From Nannochloropsis oceanica (taxonomy: Eukaryota > Sar > Eustigmatophyceae > Eustigmatales > Monodopsidaceae): DNA of 64,000 nucleotides. The stretch is taken from positions 660,872 to 724,871 of the forward strand of contig CP038118.1 of assembly GCA_004519485.1 (NCBI GenBank), in the 5' to 3' direction. Positions within the stretch are counted from its first letter, which is position 1; the number at the start of each line of letters is the position of its first letter. Shown here in pieces: positions 9,883 to 21,875 of the stretch. The position numbers and the translations under genes are program-made. The notes beneath the pieces are model-generated. The model was not told the origin of the DNA. It worked only from the letters and a program-made list of their open reading frames with translations, and ran no database searches.

Positions 9883-12800
9883 ATGATTGAGCCATGTCGG
9901 GAGCGTCGGGATGGTGGTAAAAGTGCTGGAAAACCGAGAGGGTCCTGGCAACGAGGACGCTCTCCGCCTCGGACCTCCCTATCGTCCTCTTATTCGTCCT
10001 TCGGAAAAGAAGATGGGAAACGAAGCAATGGAGACGAAGAAGAGAGAAGGGGGAGGAGAGGAAGGAATGGAGAAAAGCAAGGAAATGTATTTAAGCAGCA
10101 GCACCACCAGCATCCGCCAGCATTCAAGACAGGGATGGAAAGAACCAGCTGGGGGGGAGGAAGGAGGAGAGGAAGGGTAAGGGGGAGCCCATGGGACCTG
10201 CCGACGCAACGCCGAGAGCGACAATTATGGAGCGAAGCAATGCAGGAGCTTCAAAGACTTGTTGACAAGAGGAAGGAAAGGGAGGAAGAGGTCGAGGAAG
10301 AAGGAGGGAGGAAAGACGAGGGCGGGTGGGAGGAGGAGGAGGATCGGGCGCGGCTGGCGATAGACCAAGTATTGAGCCAGCTCTCGACGGTACGTTCACA
10401 TGATAACACCCCTCCTTCCCTCCCCCCCTCTCCATCCTTCCCTCCCTCCTTCCTTCCCATCCATTCTGATCCCGTGCCTACTCCATTCGACCACTCAAGG
10501 ATCAAATGGCTCATTCCTCCCTCGATATTTTTCCCCCTCTCTCCTTTGGTATATCTCCCCATCTCCTTTCCTTCTATCCCTCCAGTTTTCCTTACCCCTC
10601 TCTTCCGTGGCGGGGGACGAAATGGCTTCCCTATTCACCCTCCTCTGCCGTGCCTGGATCGGGCCAGCGGGCGGCGGGAAGGAAGGAGGGAGGGAAGACA
10701 GGCAGGGCGAGAGGAGGAGGAGGAGGCGTCGGGTTGTGTTGAGACTAGGTCTGAGGGTATCTCGTTTCTTTCTTGCCGTGGCCGTGGCGAGCGCGAGCGC
10801 GACGATTAAGAAGGTTAGATTCCCTCCCTCCCTCCCTCCCTTCCTTCCTCTCTTTCTCCTCCTCTTGTTCCTTCAGGATCTCACCACCTTGTTCCTCTCC
10901 TCCCTCCCGACACTCCCTCCCTTCCTCTCTCCCTTTTTCCCCTTTTATTCCAACAGGACATGTCTACCCCCTCCCTTGCATCTCTGCAGCTGGTGCCCAT
11001 CGTGGAGTTTTGGGCGTGGCTTCTCCGGCATTACACCCAGGGCGACCAGGACGAGGACGAGGACGAGGAGGCAGGGGCCGAGGAAGGGATGGAAGAGGCG
11101 TTGCAGGCGCTGGCGCAAGTGAGTGTTGGATTGAAGCAGGGAGGCAGACAGGGAGGGAGGGAGGGAGGGAGGAAGGGTAGGCGGGAGAGGAAAAGACGAG
11201 AAATTGCAAGAAACTCATTCAATTGAAGGACGCTCCCTCCCTCCCTTCCTCCCTCCCTCTCTCTCTCCCCCCCTTCCCTCCCTCTTCACCCCCACCAACC
11301 AGCTTCTCCACGACCACGGGAACAAGATGGATGCCCTCTATGCCTCCCTCCTTCCCTCCCTCCTCTCCCTGGCCGATCCCTCCTCCTCCCTGTCTCGCCG
11401 TCGTCGGGTCCGAGCTACGGCCGCGGAGACCGCCCAGGGAGGGAGGGAAGGCGAGCTCGCTCGTTTCCTTCTTCATCAGCGGCAGGAGAGGGAGCGGGTG
11501 GCGGCGCTTGAATGCGTCGGTCTCCTCTGCAAGCATCAGTTGCCCTCCCTCCGTCCTCAAGCCTCCTCAATCCTCCTCCCTCTCTTCCTCGCCTCCCTCT
11601 CCCTCTCCCTCTCCGCCCCCAGCACCTCCACCGCTGCCTCCCTCCCTTCCTCCCTCCCGACCTCCCTGAGGGCCCTCCTGCATCTCCTCTTAGACGGGCC
11701 CGACGGGATGGGCCGAGGGCTGGATGGGGGCAACGTCGGGGTGCTCGTGCGGGTCATCAATCGGGTGCTTCAACCTTCGGTAAGGAACGCCCCTCCTTCC
11801 CGCCCTCCCTCCCTCCCTTCCTTCCTCCTTGCCCTTCTCCCTCCTCTCCCTCCCTCTAAAGCGTCCGTTGTTTGGTTCCTTCCATTAAAATGGAGAGGGG
11901 CTGCTAGCACTCTCACCCTTGCCCCCCTCCCTCCCTCCCTCCCTCCCTCCCTCTCCCCCTCCCTGCCTCTCCATCTTCCCAGGGCGTGCGACCACAGGAA
12001 GGAGCCACAAGAGGCCCGCCCACCCCTGTCTGGAGAGGCCTTGATGACAGCGCAGACGACTTTACGGGAGGGACCGAGGGAGGGCACACGTCCCACCCTC
12101 CCTCCTCCTTCGCCTCCCCCCCTCCCCGTGCCACGGCCGCAGCCTCTCCCTCCCTCCATCCGTCCCCCTCCTCCGCCTCCACCCGCTCCCTCTCCCGGCG
12201 CCGAATCAGCCATGACCCGAATGCCTCCCTCCCTTTCTCCCTCCCTCCCTCCCTCCGCCTCCTCTCCCTCCAGCTCCTGAGCCTCCTCGCCTCCTCCTAC
12301 CCCAAAGCCCTCCTCCCTCACTGGCCTCTTCTCCTTCCCGACACCCCCTCCCTCCCTCCCTTCCGCCCCTCCTTCCCTCCTGCATTCCCTCCCCCCCTCC
12401 TTCCCTCCCTCGGCCCTCCCCCCCTTCTCCTCTTCCTGGAGTGGTGCGATCGGAGGAGAGAGGGAAAGGCAGCTGCAGCTGGGACGGCCGCACTAGGTCA
12501 GGGAGTGGAGGGGGAGAGGGAGGAAGGGAGCGAGGGGAAGAATGTAAGGGTACCAGTGAAGGAAAGGGCTGCAATTGATCATCCTCACCTTTCCTCCCTC
12601 CCTTCCTCCCTCTCTCCCTCCCTCAGCCCACATGCTCAAGTCGGCTCCTCTCAAACAATGGAGTGAGGCCCTGGCCCGCCAAAAACCCACAAGAAGCAGC
12701 AGCAGCAGCCGCAGCAACAGCAGCACCAGCACCACCACCACCACCACCAGCAACAGCAACAGCAACAGCAGCATCCATCCTCCCTCCCGCCCTCCCTCCC

Positions 12801-15800
12801 TCCCTCCCTCTCGCCCCCCTGCCCGCCTCTCCCTCACGGACAAATGGCAAGCCACGCTTGCTCACATCCATGCCGCCCTTCCCATCCTGGTGCTGGGAAG
12901 GAGGGAGGGAGGGAGGGTGGGAGGGGTGGTTGCATCGTCAGGGTTTTATCAGGTGGGCCGAAAGGAGGGAGGGATGGATAAGAGGGAGGCTAATGTGATA
13001 CCAGCTGAAACAGCCCAATCCTCTGGCTGACTCCTTCCCTCCCTCCTTCCCTCCCTCCTTCCTTCCCTTCCTCCTTCCCTTCCTCCTTCCCTTCCTCCTT
13101 CCCTCCCTCCTTCCCTCCCTCCTTCCTTCCCTTCCCTCCTTCCCTTCCTCTTCCTCTCACGCACAGGAGTTGTTGAAAGTCATCTCCACCCTCCTTTCTT
13201 CCTTCCCTCCTTCCCTCCCGTCCTCCCCTTCGTCCCTCCCTTTCTCCCTCCCTTGCTGGGAAGTAGCCAAACGGGACATGAGGAAAGGAGTCAGAGAGGC
13301 CCTCTTCCTCCTTCACCGCCTCTTGAGCGAGGACGAGGACGAGAGAGGAAAGGAGGAAGGGAGGGAGGGAGGGAGGGAAGGAGGAAGAGGGGGGGAGGAG
13401 GGAGGAAGAGAGGGAAGAAAGAGGATGGATGCCAGGACGCGGCACGAGATAATGCATGCCATTGCGGCGATGTTTCAGGCGGCTGCCTCCTCCCTCCCTC
13501 CCTCCCTCCACCCTTCCCTCCTTTCCGCACACGACGACCCGATCCGTGCTTTGCTCCTGCATCGCGCTGACGGCAAGAGGGGAGGGAGGGAGGGAGGGGC
13601 CGCCTTCATTGATCAGCTCCTGGAGGCAGCAGCCGCACCAGCACCAGCACCAGCAGCAACAACAACAGTAATAACAACCACAACAGCAGCAGCAGCAGCA
13701 ACAACAACAACAGGTGCGATGGCTGCGTCTCCTCCGCGTTTTGAAAGACAAGACGCTCTTCTCCTCCTCGGAAGGGCCGCCAGGTCCGTCTTCCCTCCCT
13801 CCCTCCCTCCCTCCCTCTCTCCCCTCCTCCCTTTCCCCCTTCTCAGGGGCCACGGTTCCCCCCTCCTCGCTTTTCCTATTTCCCACCATCCCTTCTTCCT
13901 CTCTTCCCTCGCACCTGGCCCTCTCCCGCACGGGAATGATCCTCATAAAACCAAATATTGCATCGTTCCCTTCCCTCTCTCATCTCCTCACCCATCCCTT
14001 CCCTTTCTCCCCTCCCTGCCTCCCTCTTTCCCTCCTCCAGAGGCTATGGTTCCCTCCTCCTCTTCCCCTCCTCCCGCCTTGCTCTTCTCATGAAGGGCGT
14101 TCTACAGGCCAACTTCGCCGCCCCTGATCAGAACCTGCGCCTGCATGCCTTGAAGGTCAGGAGGGACGGAGGGACGGAGGGACGGAAGGGGGAGGGAAGG
14201 GATGGGCTGCCCCCAGGCTCTGTGAGATCCACACGGCTTGACCAGAATCTAGATGATATTAGGAATCAAAGTGTCAGGGGAGGAGAGAGGGGTGAAGGGA
14301 AGGAGGGAGGAAGGAGAGCAGGCAGGGAAGTGTTGGGCTGCTCGGCCTGTCCTTCTTGTTAATCCATTAACGCCGCGGTTTCTCCTTCCCTCCCCTTCCC
14401 TCCCTCGTTGCTGACACAGGTGGTAGAAGAACTGCTGCAGTGGCGGAAAGAGGTCAAAGCCCGGCACGAGGGACAGGCGGCGAGCGAGGGAAGGGAGGAG
14501 GGCGGGTTGTCGATGGTGTGGGTGGCCTTCCTCATGCGGTACGTCTGCCAAATGTTCTCTCCCTCCCTCTTTCATCCTCTCTCCCTCCTTCCTCCCTCTT
14601 TCATCCTCTCTCCTTCCCTCCCTCCCTCTCCCTTATTCTCCTCCTCTCATTTCCATTCTCCCTGTCAGCACGTCTTTCTCACCACTACCATCCCCTCCTC
14701 CCTCCCTCCCTCCCGCCCTCCCTCCCTCCCTCCCTCCCTCCCTCCCTCCCCTAGGCACGTCCGACGTGCTTTCCTTGACCCCTATCACGGGGTTCGGGCC
14801 GTGGCTTGCGCGTGTTTAAGCCACTTCGAGGCTCAGGACTGGAGGGAGGGAGGGAAGGAGGAAGGGGAGGTAGGGCGGGAGGGAGAACAAGAGGGAGTGG
14901 GGGCAGAAGCATAGCGGTAGCGTCGTTCGGTCTCGACTTTTTTTCATTTCTTCGTTTATTTATTCATTTATTTGTTGTTTAATTTATCTATCTATCCATT
15001 TTACTTATTCATTCATTTCATCCTCCATGCATGTCGCCTTGATCCACAGCAGGACGTAGGTGGAAAGGAACAAGAGGGAGAAGAGGTGGTAGGGGGGGAG
15101 GAGGAGGGGGAGGAGAAGAGGGAGGAGGAGGAGGAGGAGGGGGAGGAGGAGGAGGCAATCAGCACGGAAGGCTGCTTGGCCCGTATGATCGTCGCAGCGC
15201 GGGAGGACACCATCTCCGGGATTAAGGTATCTCCTCCCTCCCTCCCTCCCTCCTCCCTCCCCTCCCTCCCTTCTTCCCTTCCTCTCTCCCTCCTTGCCCC
15301 CCTCTCTTCTCTCTCCTCCGACCACAAACCTCTTTCTTACCCCTTCCCTCGCTCCCTCCCCCGCTCCCTCCCTCCCCCTCCCCTCCCTCCCTTCTCAGGC
15401 CAACGCCTGCCGCGTTCTCGGGGTTCTTCTCCCCCACTGGACCGCTACGCTTGCCCTCCCTCCCTCCCTCCCTCCTTCCCTCGCCTCCTCAGCCCTCCTG
15501 GTGGCAAGTCGGGATGCTCGCCTGGGGGTCAGAGCTCAAGCCATATGGGCCATCTCCAACTTCTCGCATTCCCTTAGCATGGAGGGAGGGAGGGAGGGAG
15601 GGAGGGTGGACGTGGCTGCGATATGTGCAGCGGCATTGGAGGTGTTGCGGGCACAGCCGGAGCAGGAGAAGACGACTAGTAGTGCCCTGAGGGCTATAGG
15701 GTAGGGTGGAAGGGAGAAGGGAGGGGGACGGGAGGGAGGGAGGGGAGAGGAGGGGAGGGACGGGAGGGAGTGTAAGTGGCGCCTTGAGGGCTGGGAGCTA

Positions 15801-16990
15801 GGCAGGGAGGAAGGGCAGGGAGGAACTTCTCACATAGTATCATTCGCTCATTTCCTTCCTTCCTCTCCCTCCCTCCCTGCCTTTGTAGTCACCTTCTCGG
15901 CCAGCTTAACGAGGAGGAGCAGCAGCAGCGAGGAGGAGTAGCATTAGCAGCAGCAGTAGCAGCAGCAGAAGGGGGAAGCGAAATAGCATCCTTGCGTCGC
16001 GCGTGTCTCTCCGCTATCTTGGACATAGTGCAGGGTCAAGGGAGAGAGGGCGAGGAAGAGGGAGCGGGAGAGAAAGGAAAGGATACACCGGTGCGCGTGA
16101 AGGCGAGATGGAATGCTTGTTGTGCATTGACTTCATTTTTGCATGCCACGGCATGGAGGAGGACGACGAAGACGGAAAGGAAGGAGGGGCTGGGGGTGGG
16201 AGAAGTGGATGACGAGGATGAAGGGAGGGAGGAAGGGGAGGAGGGAGGGGGGGAGTTGGGGCCAATCATTGCGGTCTTGCTTCACGCCTCACTGACGGAC
16301 AGAAATGTCAAGGTACAGAAGGGAGAGAGGGTGGGAGAGAGGGAGGGAAGAGGACGGAAATGAGGAAAGAGAGACAGTGTTGAACCACATGGACTCGCCT
16401 GTGCCTTTGTCATCTAAACGTACCCACCCTTCTTCCCTTCTTCCCTTCCTTTTCCTCTTGCTCAGGTGCGCGCCCACGCCGCCGCTGGCCTCCGTGCTGT
16501 GGGTCCTTTTCCCTCCTCCTACGATTCCTATTCTGGCGGCGGCTTCCCAGCCGTCTTGGACGCCGCCCTCGAGGCTTACATGCAGTCCTCCGTTGTTTCC
16601 TCCCATCCCCCTTCCCTCTCTGCCTCGCGTACCCTTGACCGCCTTCTACAGCATTTGGTGGGGGTGGCATTGGTGAGGGAGAGGGAAAGAGAAGAAGGGA
16701 TAGATGGAGAAACGGCTCGAAGGGTCATGACGTGGCTCCGACAGGCTTTCAGTAAGAGTGGAGGGAGAGAAGTAGGGAGGGAGGGAGGGAGGAAAGGAGG
16801 GTATCAGGAATTGGCGCAAAGGTTGTGGGAAGAGGGGATGGTAAGAGTGTGGGATGTAGACGTACTGGAAGGCTTGCGTGCCTTGGCACGCAGCACCCGC
16901 GTGCCGATAGACAGGGGGAGGGCGATGGAGAAGGAGAGCACGGGGGAAGAGCTGGAGGTCCAGGGGGGGGAAGAAGAGGAAGAGCTTTAA
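9883..16990 (+). CDS. HEATR6-like HEAT-repeat protein
   Basis: Fourteen exons join in phase to 1,535 aa: 9883-10389, 10586-10813, 10957-11118, 11303-11779, 11983-12496, 12627-12952, 13167-13783, 14041-14155, 14420-14538, 14755-14869, 15050-15226, 15399-15700, 15889-16312 and 16466-16990. The match to the HEAT repeat-containing protein 6 family rests on several segments: LLSLLASSYPKALLPHW (the DUF4042-like region), VRAQAIWAISNFSHSL, VKARWNACCALTSFL and VRAHAAAGLRAVG, in the family order. HEATR6 is an alpha-solenoid scaffold whose molecular role is poorly known. Several exons carry GGREGGRE and PPSL runs, the translation of the same GGGA/CCCT tracts that fill the introns. Exon 6 also has Ser/Thr/Asn runs and exon 7 Ala/Thr runs. 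The start at 9,883 is the first ATG of the frame; the true start could be slightly downstream. A few low-complexity exon edges could differ in real transcripts. Confidence 0.85.
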
Positions 16991-17377
16991 TACCAGGATA
17001 TGGGCTTGTACTAAAGAGGAAATTTCAATGAAGAATTGCGTATTGTACATACATGCACTGTTTTGTCAAATAGGGAGCCATAGCAAGAATTTGTAGAGGT
17101 GTTCTGCTTCCAAGCAGGATACCTTCTTCTGTGTCCAATTTTATAGTTGCTATCATGCAAAAATGATCACCTGGCAATTAATCATTGCCAGGTGTACCTT
17201 TTGGTACATCTCCAACACGTAGGAACACGCCCTCCACTACTCACTTGCAAGAAGCTACGTTTGGCGCCTTGATGGTGCAATAGCCCTGGTATAATTGTAA
17301 ATAGACGCGTTCCCTAACAGTTCTACAGTGAAGGCTTAAACATACTAACCTCCCTCCTCTTCCTCCTTCACAGCAGA
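16991..17377. other. Short spacer
   Basis: Contains the 3' flank of the HEATR6-like gene and the promoter of the next gene. An imperfect inverted repeat, GGCAATTA followed by ATTGCC, lies near 17,174-17,192 (ACCTGGCAATTAATCATTGC) and could be an RNA hairpin. Nothing else stands out. Confidence 0.35.
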
Positions 17378-18449
17378 ATGAAGACCTCTGGGCTCCTTCG
17401 CCTCATCGTCGTGTCAAGCCTGGCCACTGGAGCTTCCGCCGCGGCCATGATGCCGCTCTCCGCCTTCTCTGGGCGCTGTAGCAGGAGCAGCAGGAGCAGC
17501 ATCAGCTGTTTGCTTCTCTCTCGCGGCGGAGCTTCATCGTCCTCTGGCGTCGTTCCCACCACTGCCACTATTAACAAGAGCATCGTTACGCGTGCTCGTG
17601 GAGGTGGGCCTCGCATATTCAGACGACAAGACTATTTCGAAGAGGTGAGATCTCTTCTGCTGCTTTTGAATGAGAGCGTCGTCAATATTCATCAACTCGC
17701 AATGCCTTCCTCCACATCTTCCTCCCTTTTCTTTCTCTCCTCAGACAGAGATCGACCGCGGGCGCTGCCTGGCTCGTATGCACGCTCTTGTCGCAGTTCA
17801 GTTTTTCCTCCTCGCCAGTTTTCTTTGCATCTCCTTCCCTGAAAGTCTTCCTCGCGCCCTCGCACCCTACCTGCTCGAAGGCGGGGACATTGTATTGGCC
17901 CAGTCAGTAGGCGCTGGTAGCCTCTTATCGTTTTTACTCGTGCTCCTGCTCGGGAAAAGTCATACGGCCCGCGCAACTTTTCCGTTGAATGCTGTCCTTC
18001 TACTTGGTTTGACGAGCATCAAGTCCCTCCTTGTCGCTGCCCTGACCTACCGCTATTTTCCCCCTTCCTCGTCCACCTACGCCGCTTTCCCTTTTCTCTT
18101 TGCGTGCCAGGCCGCCATCACTCAGATTGGCCTCGCCTTCCTGGCCGCCTACGCTCCTTCGCAGGCCGAAAACTTTCTGCCTTACCTCCTTGCCACAGTC
18201 CTAACCCTTCTGCCGGCCCGGCCTATCTCCCTCCTCCTGTGTCTCCCCATGCCCAGTGTGATGATGGCGGCGGCCTTGTCGTTCGTAGTCAGCGTCTTGG
18301 TGCTGTTTGTGAATCAAAGCAATGTGCGCGGTAAGGCACATAGGGGGGGGTGGGAAGCCCTTGCGGACATGTATGCGAAAGTTTACGGAGGAGTAGGGGA
18401 GGGAGGAGGGCGTGAAAAAAAAGGGGTAAAAATTAATGTCAATACATGA
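17378..18449 (+). CDS. Plastid-targeted-looking multi-pass membrane protein, family unknown
   Basis: Two exons, 17378-17644 and 17745-18449, join in phase (GT-AG, acceptor CCTCAG) to a 323-aa protein. The N-terminus starts with a hydrophobic signal (LLRLIVVSSLATGASA) and then a Ser/Arg-rich stretch, like a bipartite plastid-targeting presequence. The second exon encodes five to six hydrophobic segments, among them VAVQFFLLASFLCISF, LLSFLLVLLLG, LNAVLLLGLTSIKSLLVAA, ITQIGLAFLAAY and AAALSFVVSVLVLFV. The C-terminal tail (RGKAHRGGWEALADMYAKVY and on) is soluble and Gly-rich. I do not recognise the family. Gene structure, codon use and a clean open second exon make it a real gene. Confidence 0.8.
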
Positions 18450-19214
18450 TGATCGTCGCTGAAGTATGATTATGGAGCTCTGAGGAGGAGAGGAATTGGG
18501 TTGAAATGGAGCTTTTGTCTAAGAGAGAGTAGCTTGTGCGTGTGAGGGCACGCAGGAGTGTGATACATACATAGCGAATGGGCACATACGTATGTGTGTT
18601 TGGGTCAAAATGGGTGTGAAAAGAAGAATGAAAAGGTGATAAAGTAGGGGGGAAAGTTGTAGACAGAAGCAGATGACAGAAAGAATGATAGGTCAGAAAG
18701 GAAAAAGGTATGTTACCTTATCGTTATGCAAATGACCGAAACGCCCTTCTCAATATAACAAGACAATAAGCTGAAAAAGACAAGGCAAATGGCTGGGAAA
18801 GGTAAAGCAATAATAGCGCTCGCTAATTCACTACCCCTCATATCTATCCCCGCAAACAAGAAAGGCCGCATTAAGCTCCTCAAAAGGACAGGGTCCTTCA
18901 ACACTCTGCGGTAATGAAAGACAATGGGTTCATAGTGCTCTTGGCGTCTACGAAGAAGTGCAATTTATGCCGCGTTCCGTGGAATGTGCATGTCACAAAC
19001 AAACGACACAGTGTTGTTGGCCTTTTTGGAGTTGTAAATCACAGAAATAGTGTCGGAGAACATTGGCAATTTTCGAATGACCGAAAGATCATAGTGGTTG
19101 GCGTAGGGATGTTTTCAAGGTAATATTTCAAAATTTGTTTCTTATAGGGGTTGCCCGAGGTATTGGTCAGCATTTTCTTAACATTTTTGCCAATGATTCG
19201 AACGATTTCAAAAA

Positions 19215-19396
19215 GAGAAGGGGTCTTGTAGATCGTAGTCGCCACGCTTCGGTGAAAGAAAGGCATCGCGGCAATTACCATCCTGTCGGGGGTATGAAAG
19301 GTATGGTCAACCTGTTTTAAATAATAAAGGGCAATGCTATAGAAGAAGCTATCTCCATTTGCAGGAATCGTCTGTATGCTGTACAAGTCTTCATCT
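19215..19396. repeat. Direct repeat of about 180 bp, copy 1
   Basis: Shares almost all bases with 20,067-20,239 apart from a roughly 9-base difference near 19,350. On the minus strand both copies keep an open frame around VDHTFHTPDRMV and FFHRSVATTIYKTPSL, so this may be a duplicated fragment of a gene. The parent was not identified. Confidence 0.75.
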
Positions 19397-20066
19397 ACGC
19401 CGTGGTCAACCATTCACTGTCTTTCCCCAGATCTTCCGTGGATCTTGTCAACATGATTGACGCGCAAGGGTACCGCGTCAAGAAGTTGTCGGCGACAGTG
19501 ACTGCATGTAATAAGGCAATTTCATGGTGTGGCCTGGTGTGATTGAGGACCGCGGCTAGGCTGAGTGCTTGCGTTTGATCGACGAGCATTTGACGCGGGA
19601 CGTGCCCCGGAATCTGCAAGTAGGAGAGAATTCATGAAAAGACGGTATTGACCTTTCCGTGGATTGATCAGGACTGAGACCAGTCGGATGACTTAAGATC
19701 ACGCCGTAAGAAGTGTGTCGCTCTATTGCACAGAAAATGGTCCCGGCTGGAAACAGCTACAATCACAGCGCTCAATCGTTGAAGCGTCAAATGCGCCATC
19801 CACCGAACCGCTTCCGATCGCGGGGCGGGGGAAATGTGAGTATTCATTGGATATGATTTCAAGGGGAGACGGCGTCGCACTCGCACGGACCAATTTCAAG
19901 CTCCGCCTGGAGTCTCATGTTTTGAGAGATGACGTTTCTCTTAGAAGAATTTGACAATTATTGGGACCATTCTCACTGAACTCACGCCGAAGTTTCTGCC
20001 TCTCGTTAACTTTCGATTGTGAGCCAACGGATTTCAATGTCCATGTCTAGCAGGATCCCGAGAGGG

Positions 20067-20239
20067 AGAGAAGGGGTCTTGTAGATCGTAGTCGCCACGC
20101 TTCGGTGAAAGAAAGGCATCGCGGCAAGTACCATCCTGTCGGGGGTATGAAAGGTATGGTCAACCTGTTTTAAATAATAAAGGGCAATGCTATAGAAGAC
20201 CATTTGCAGGAATCGTCTGTATGCTGTACAAGTCTTCAT
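20067..20239. repeat. Direct repeat of about 175 bp, copy 2
   Basis: Second copy of the 19,215-19,396 repeat, in the same orientation and about 850 bp downstream. The flanking sequence differs on both sides, so only this fragment was copied. Confidence 0.75.
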
Positions 20240-21503
20240 GTATAAAAGACGCACATCAATTGTGGTTTAAACCCTCTTAAAATAAAAAGAGCCAAAAACT
20301 TAAATAATTTTCTCATTTTGCAAATACTTCGATGTTCTTGTTGCTCAAATTGGCTGATAGATGCTGGACCTGATCCCTTCTTCACCCATCTTTTGAGAAT
20401 GAAGGCTTGCATCATTACCATCAACAACCATCACTCGGACTACACGGCCGCCATGCTGGCGATATTATCCCTCTTCCCAAAAGGAAGGATCGGGATCCAC
20501 GTCACTCGCACACGCATATCCTGAGCAATGTTTGAATGGAGTCCATGACGCATATTTTTCACAAGGGCCTTCGATCCAGTTTTGCCAAGGGACGTGACGC
20601 CTGCGCCGCTTCAGGGTCCGTCGAGAATATAGCTGGTAAATCGACCGATGTGGGCGTTCAATTCCTGACTTACGTTCTGATTACCTTGGACACTCACGTC
20701 GGCACTTTTGGTTGTCGTGTCCGTGCGGACAGAGATGATGGAATATACAGTGAGGGAGACAGCATTGGCCGTGGCGACCAATTTATGTTGGGCCGAGGGA
20801 AGCAATAAGTCCAACTGGCCTTGATTTAAATTGTCGGCGCTTATAATCTTAGCACCGAAACAAAGGTGCTATTCCCTTTTACGTGACTATATACATGGTT
20901 GATGATGTTGCCGTGGAAGTCGATTGATACTGGTGTCGGTGGGTAATACCTTTGACGATAATGTCGTCAAATATGTCTAGTTGGCTCGCCATTTTTGTCG
21001 TGAGTCATTTTTTTCTTATCTCTCTCTGATAAATGGGCATGTTTTCATGTTTCGCAAACGTTTTGTCCATGAATGTCGGGGCTCGGGAGATGAAAGCGGA
21101 ACAAGTCTCGTTTCTGCAAATAACAGAAGAATGCCATGACCAAGGTCGTCGACAATCACATCACGACATGCCCGGCCTGATGTATTTATAATTCTACCCA
21201 TGGTTTGGTATTACAACAGTGCCGACTTGCTTCCGTAGAAGAACTATCTGCGGACTTCGTCTGGTGCCTTTTGCAACGCGTGCAGCAAGCCTTGTTCTCA
21301 CCACTTCTCCCACACGGTCACTTTTGCTCTGATCCCCCCTTTTTGTGTCATCATTTCACCTCCTTCCCTTTTTCTCCCACTTCCACCTGCGCATGCACAA
21401 TGACTCCACATGCGTACGTACTGTGTCTAACCTGCACATGCACACCCGTCATGCGGGGCGGGCTTAATTCGGTGCTCACATTATGATAGAAGTGGATGCC
21501 ATC

Positions 21504-21661
21504 ACTATACAGAAAGTTACGTGCATTGTTTGCACTTGTTACTTTTTTGGGGTTTCAATCACCATTCGGTGGCAAGGCTCGTAATGGTGATTGAAACCCT
21601 AAAAAAGGAAAAAGACCATAAGTACATAAGTATAAGTACTAAGTACATAACTTTCTGTGTA
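21504..21661. mobile_element. Short foldback element at unit 1 left end
   Basis: The sequence GGTTTCAATCACCATT and its reverse complement AATGGTGATTGAAACC flank a small loop, and the outer ends read ACTATACAGAAAGTTA and TAACTTTCTGTGTAG. It is a miniature relative of the foldback family seen complete at 41,519 and 41,911. The same module recurs at 24,557, 27,589 and 30,621 as the start of every unit. Confidence 0.75.
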
Positions 21662-21875
21662 GGCCCTGCACACACCCTAAAGACCTTTGCTAAAAACATA
21701 CTTTTTTGTTGTCAAATAATCCCCACACCAATACCCCCCAATGCTCACACTGAAACCAATCCAAATTACATCTCGCACAAATTCCGGGCTTATAAGGCTC
21801 TGTAAATAAATTTCCATCGACAGCAACGCGCAAAGATGCGGACCAAATTGTTATTCCACTGGACGAAGTGCAAAG

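Larger units (their letters stand above)
18450..21446. other. Gene-poor repeat-bearing region
   Basis: About 3 kb without a supportable gene. It holds two copies of a direct repeat of about 175 bp (see 19,215 and 20,067). Its first 240 bases, just after the membrane-protein gene, have diverged copies at about 34,190-34,320 and 34,680-34,790. The short frames here show no recognisable domain. It is the transition from host gene space to repeat-rich DNA. Confidence 0.5.
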
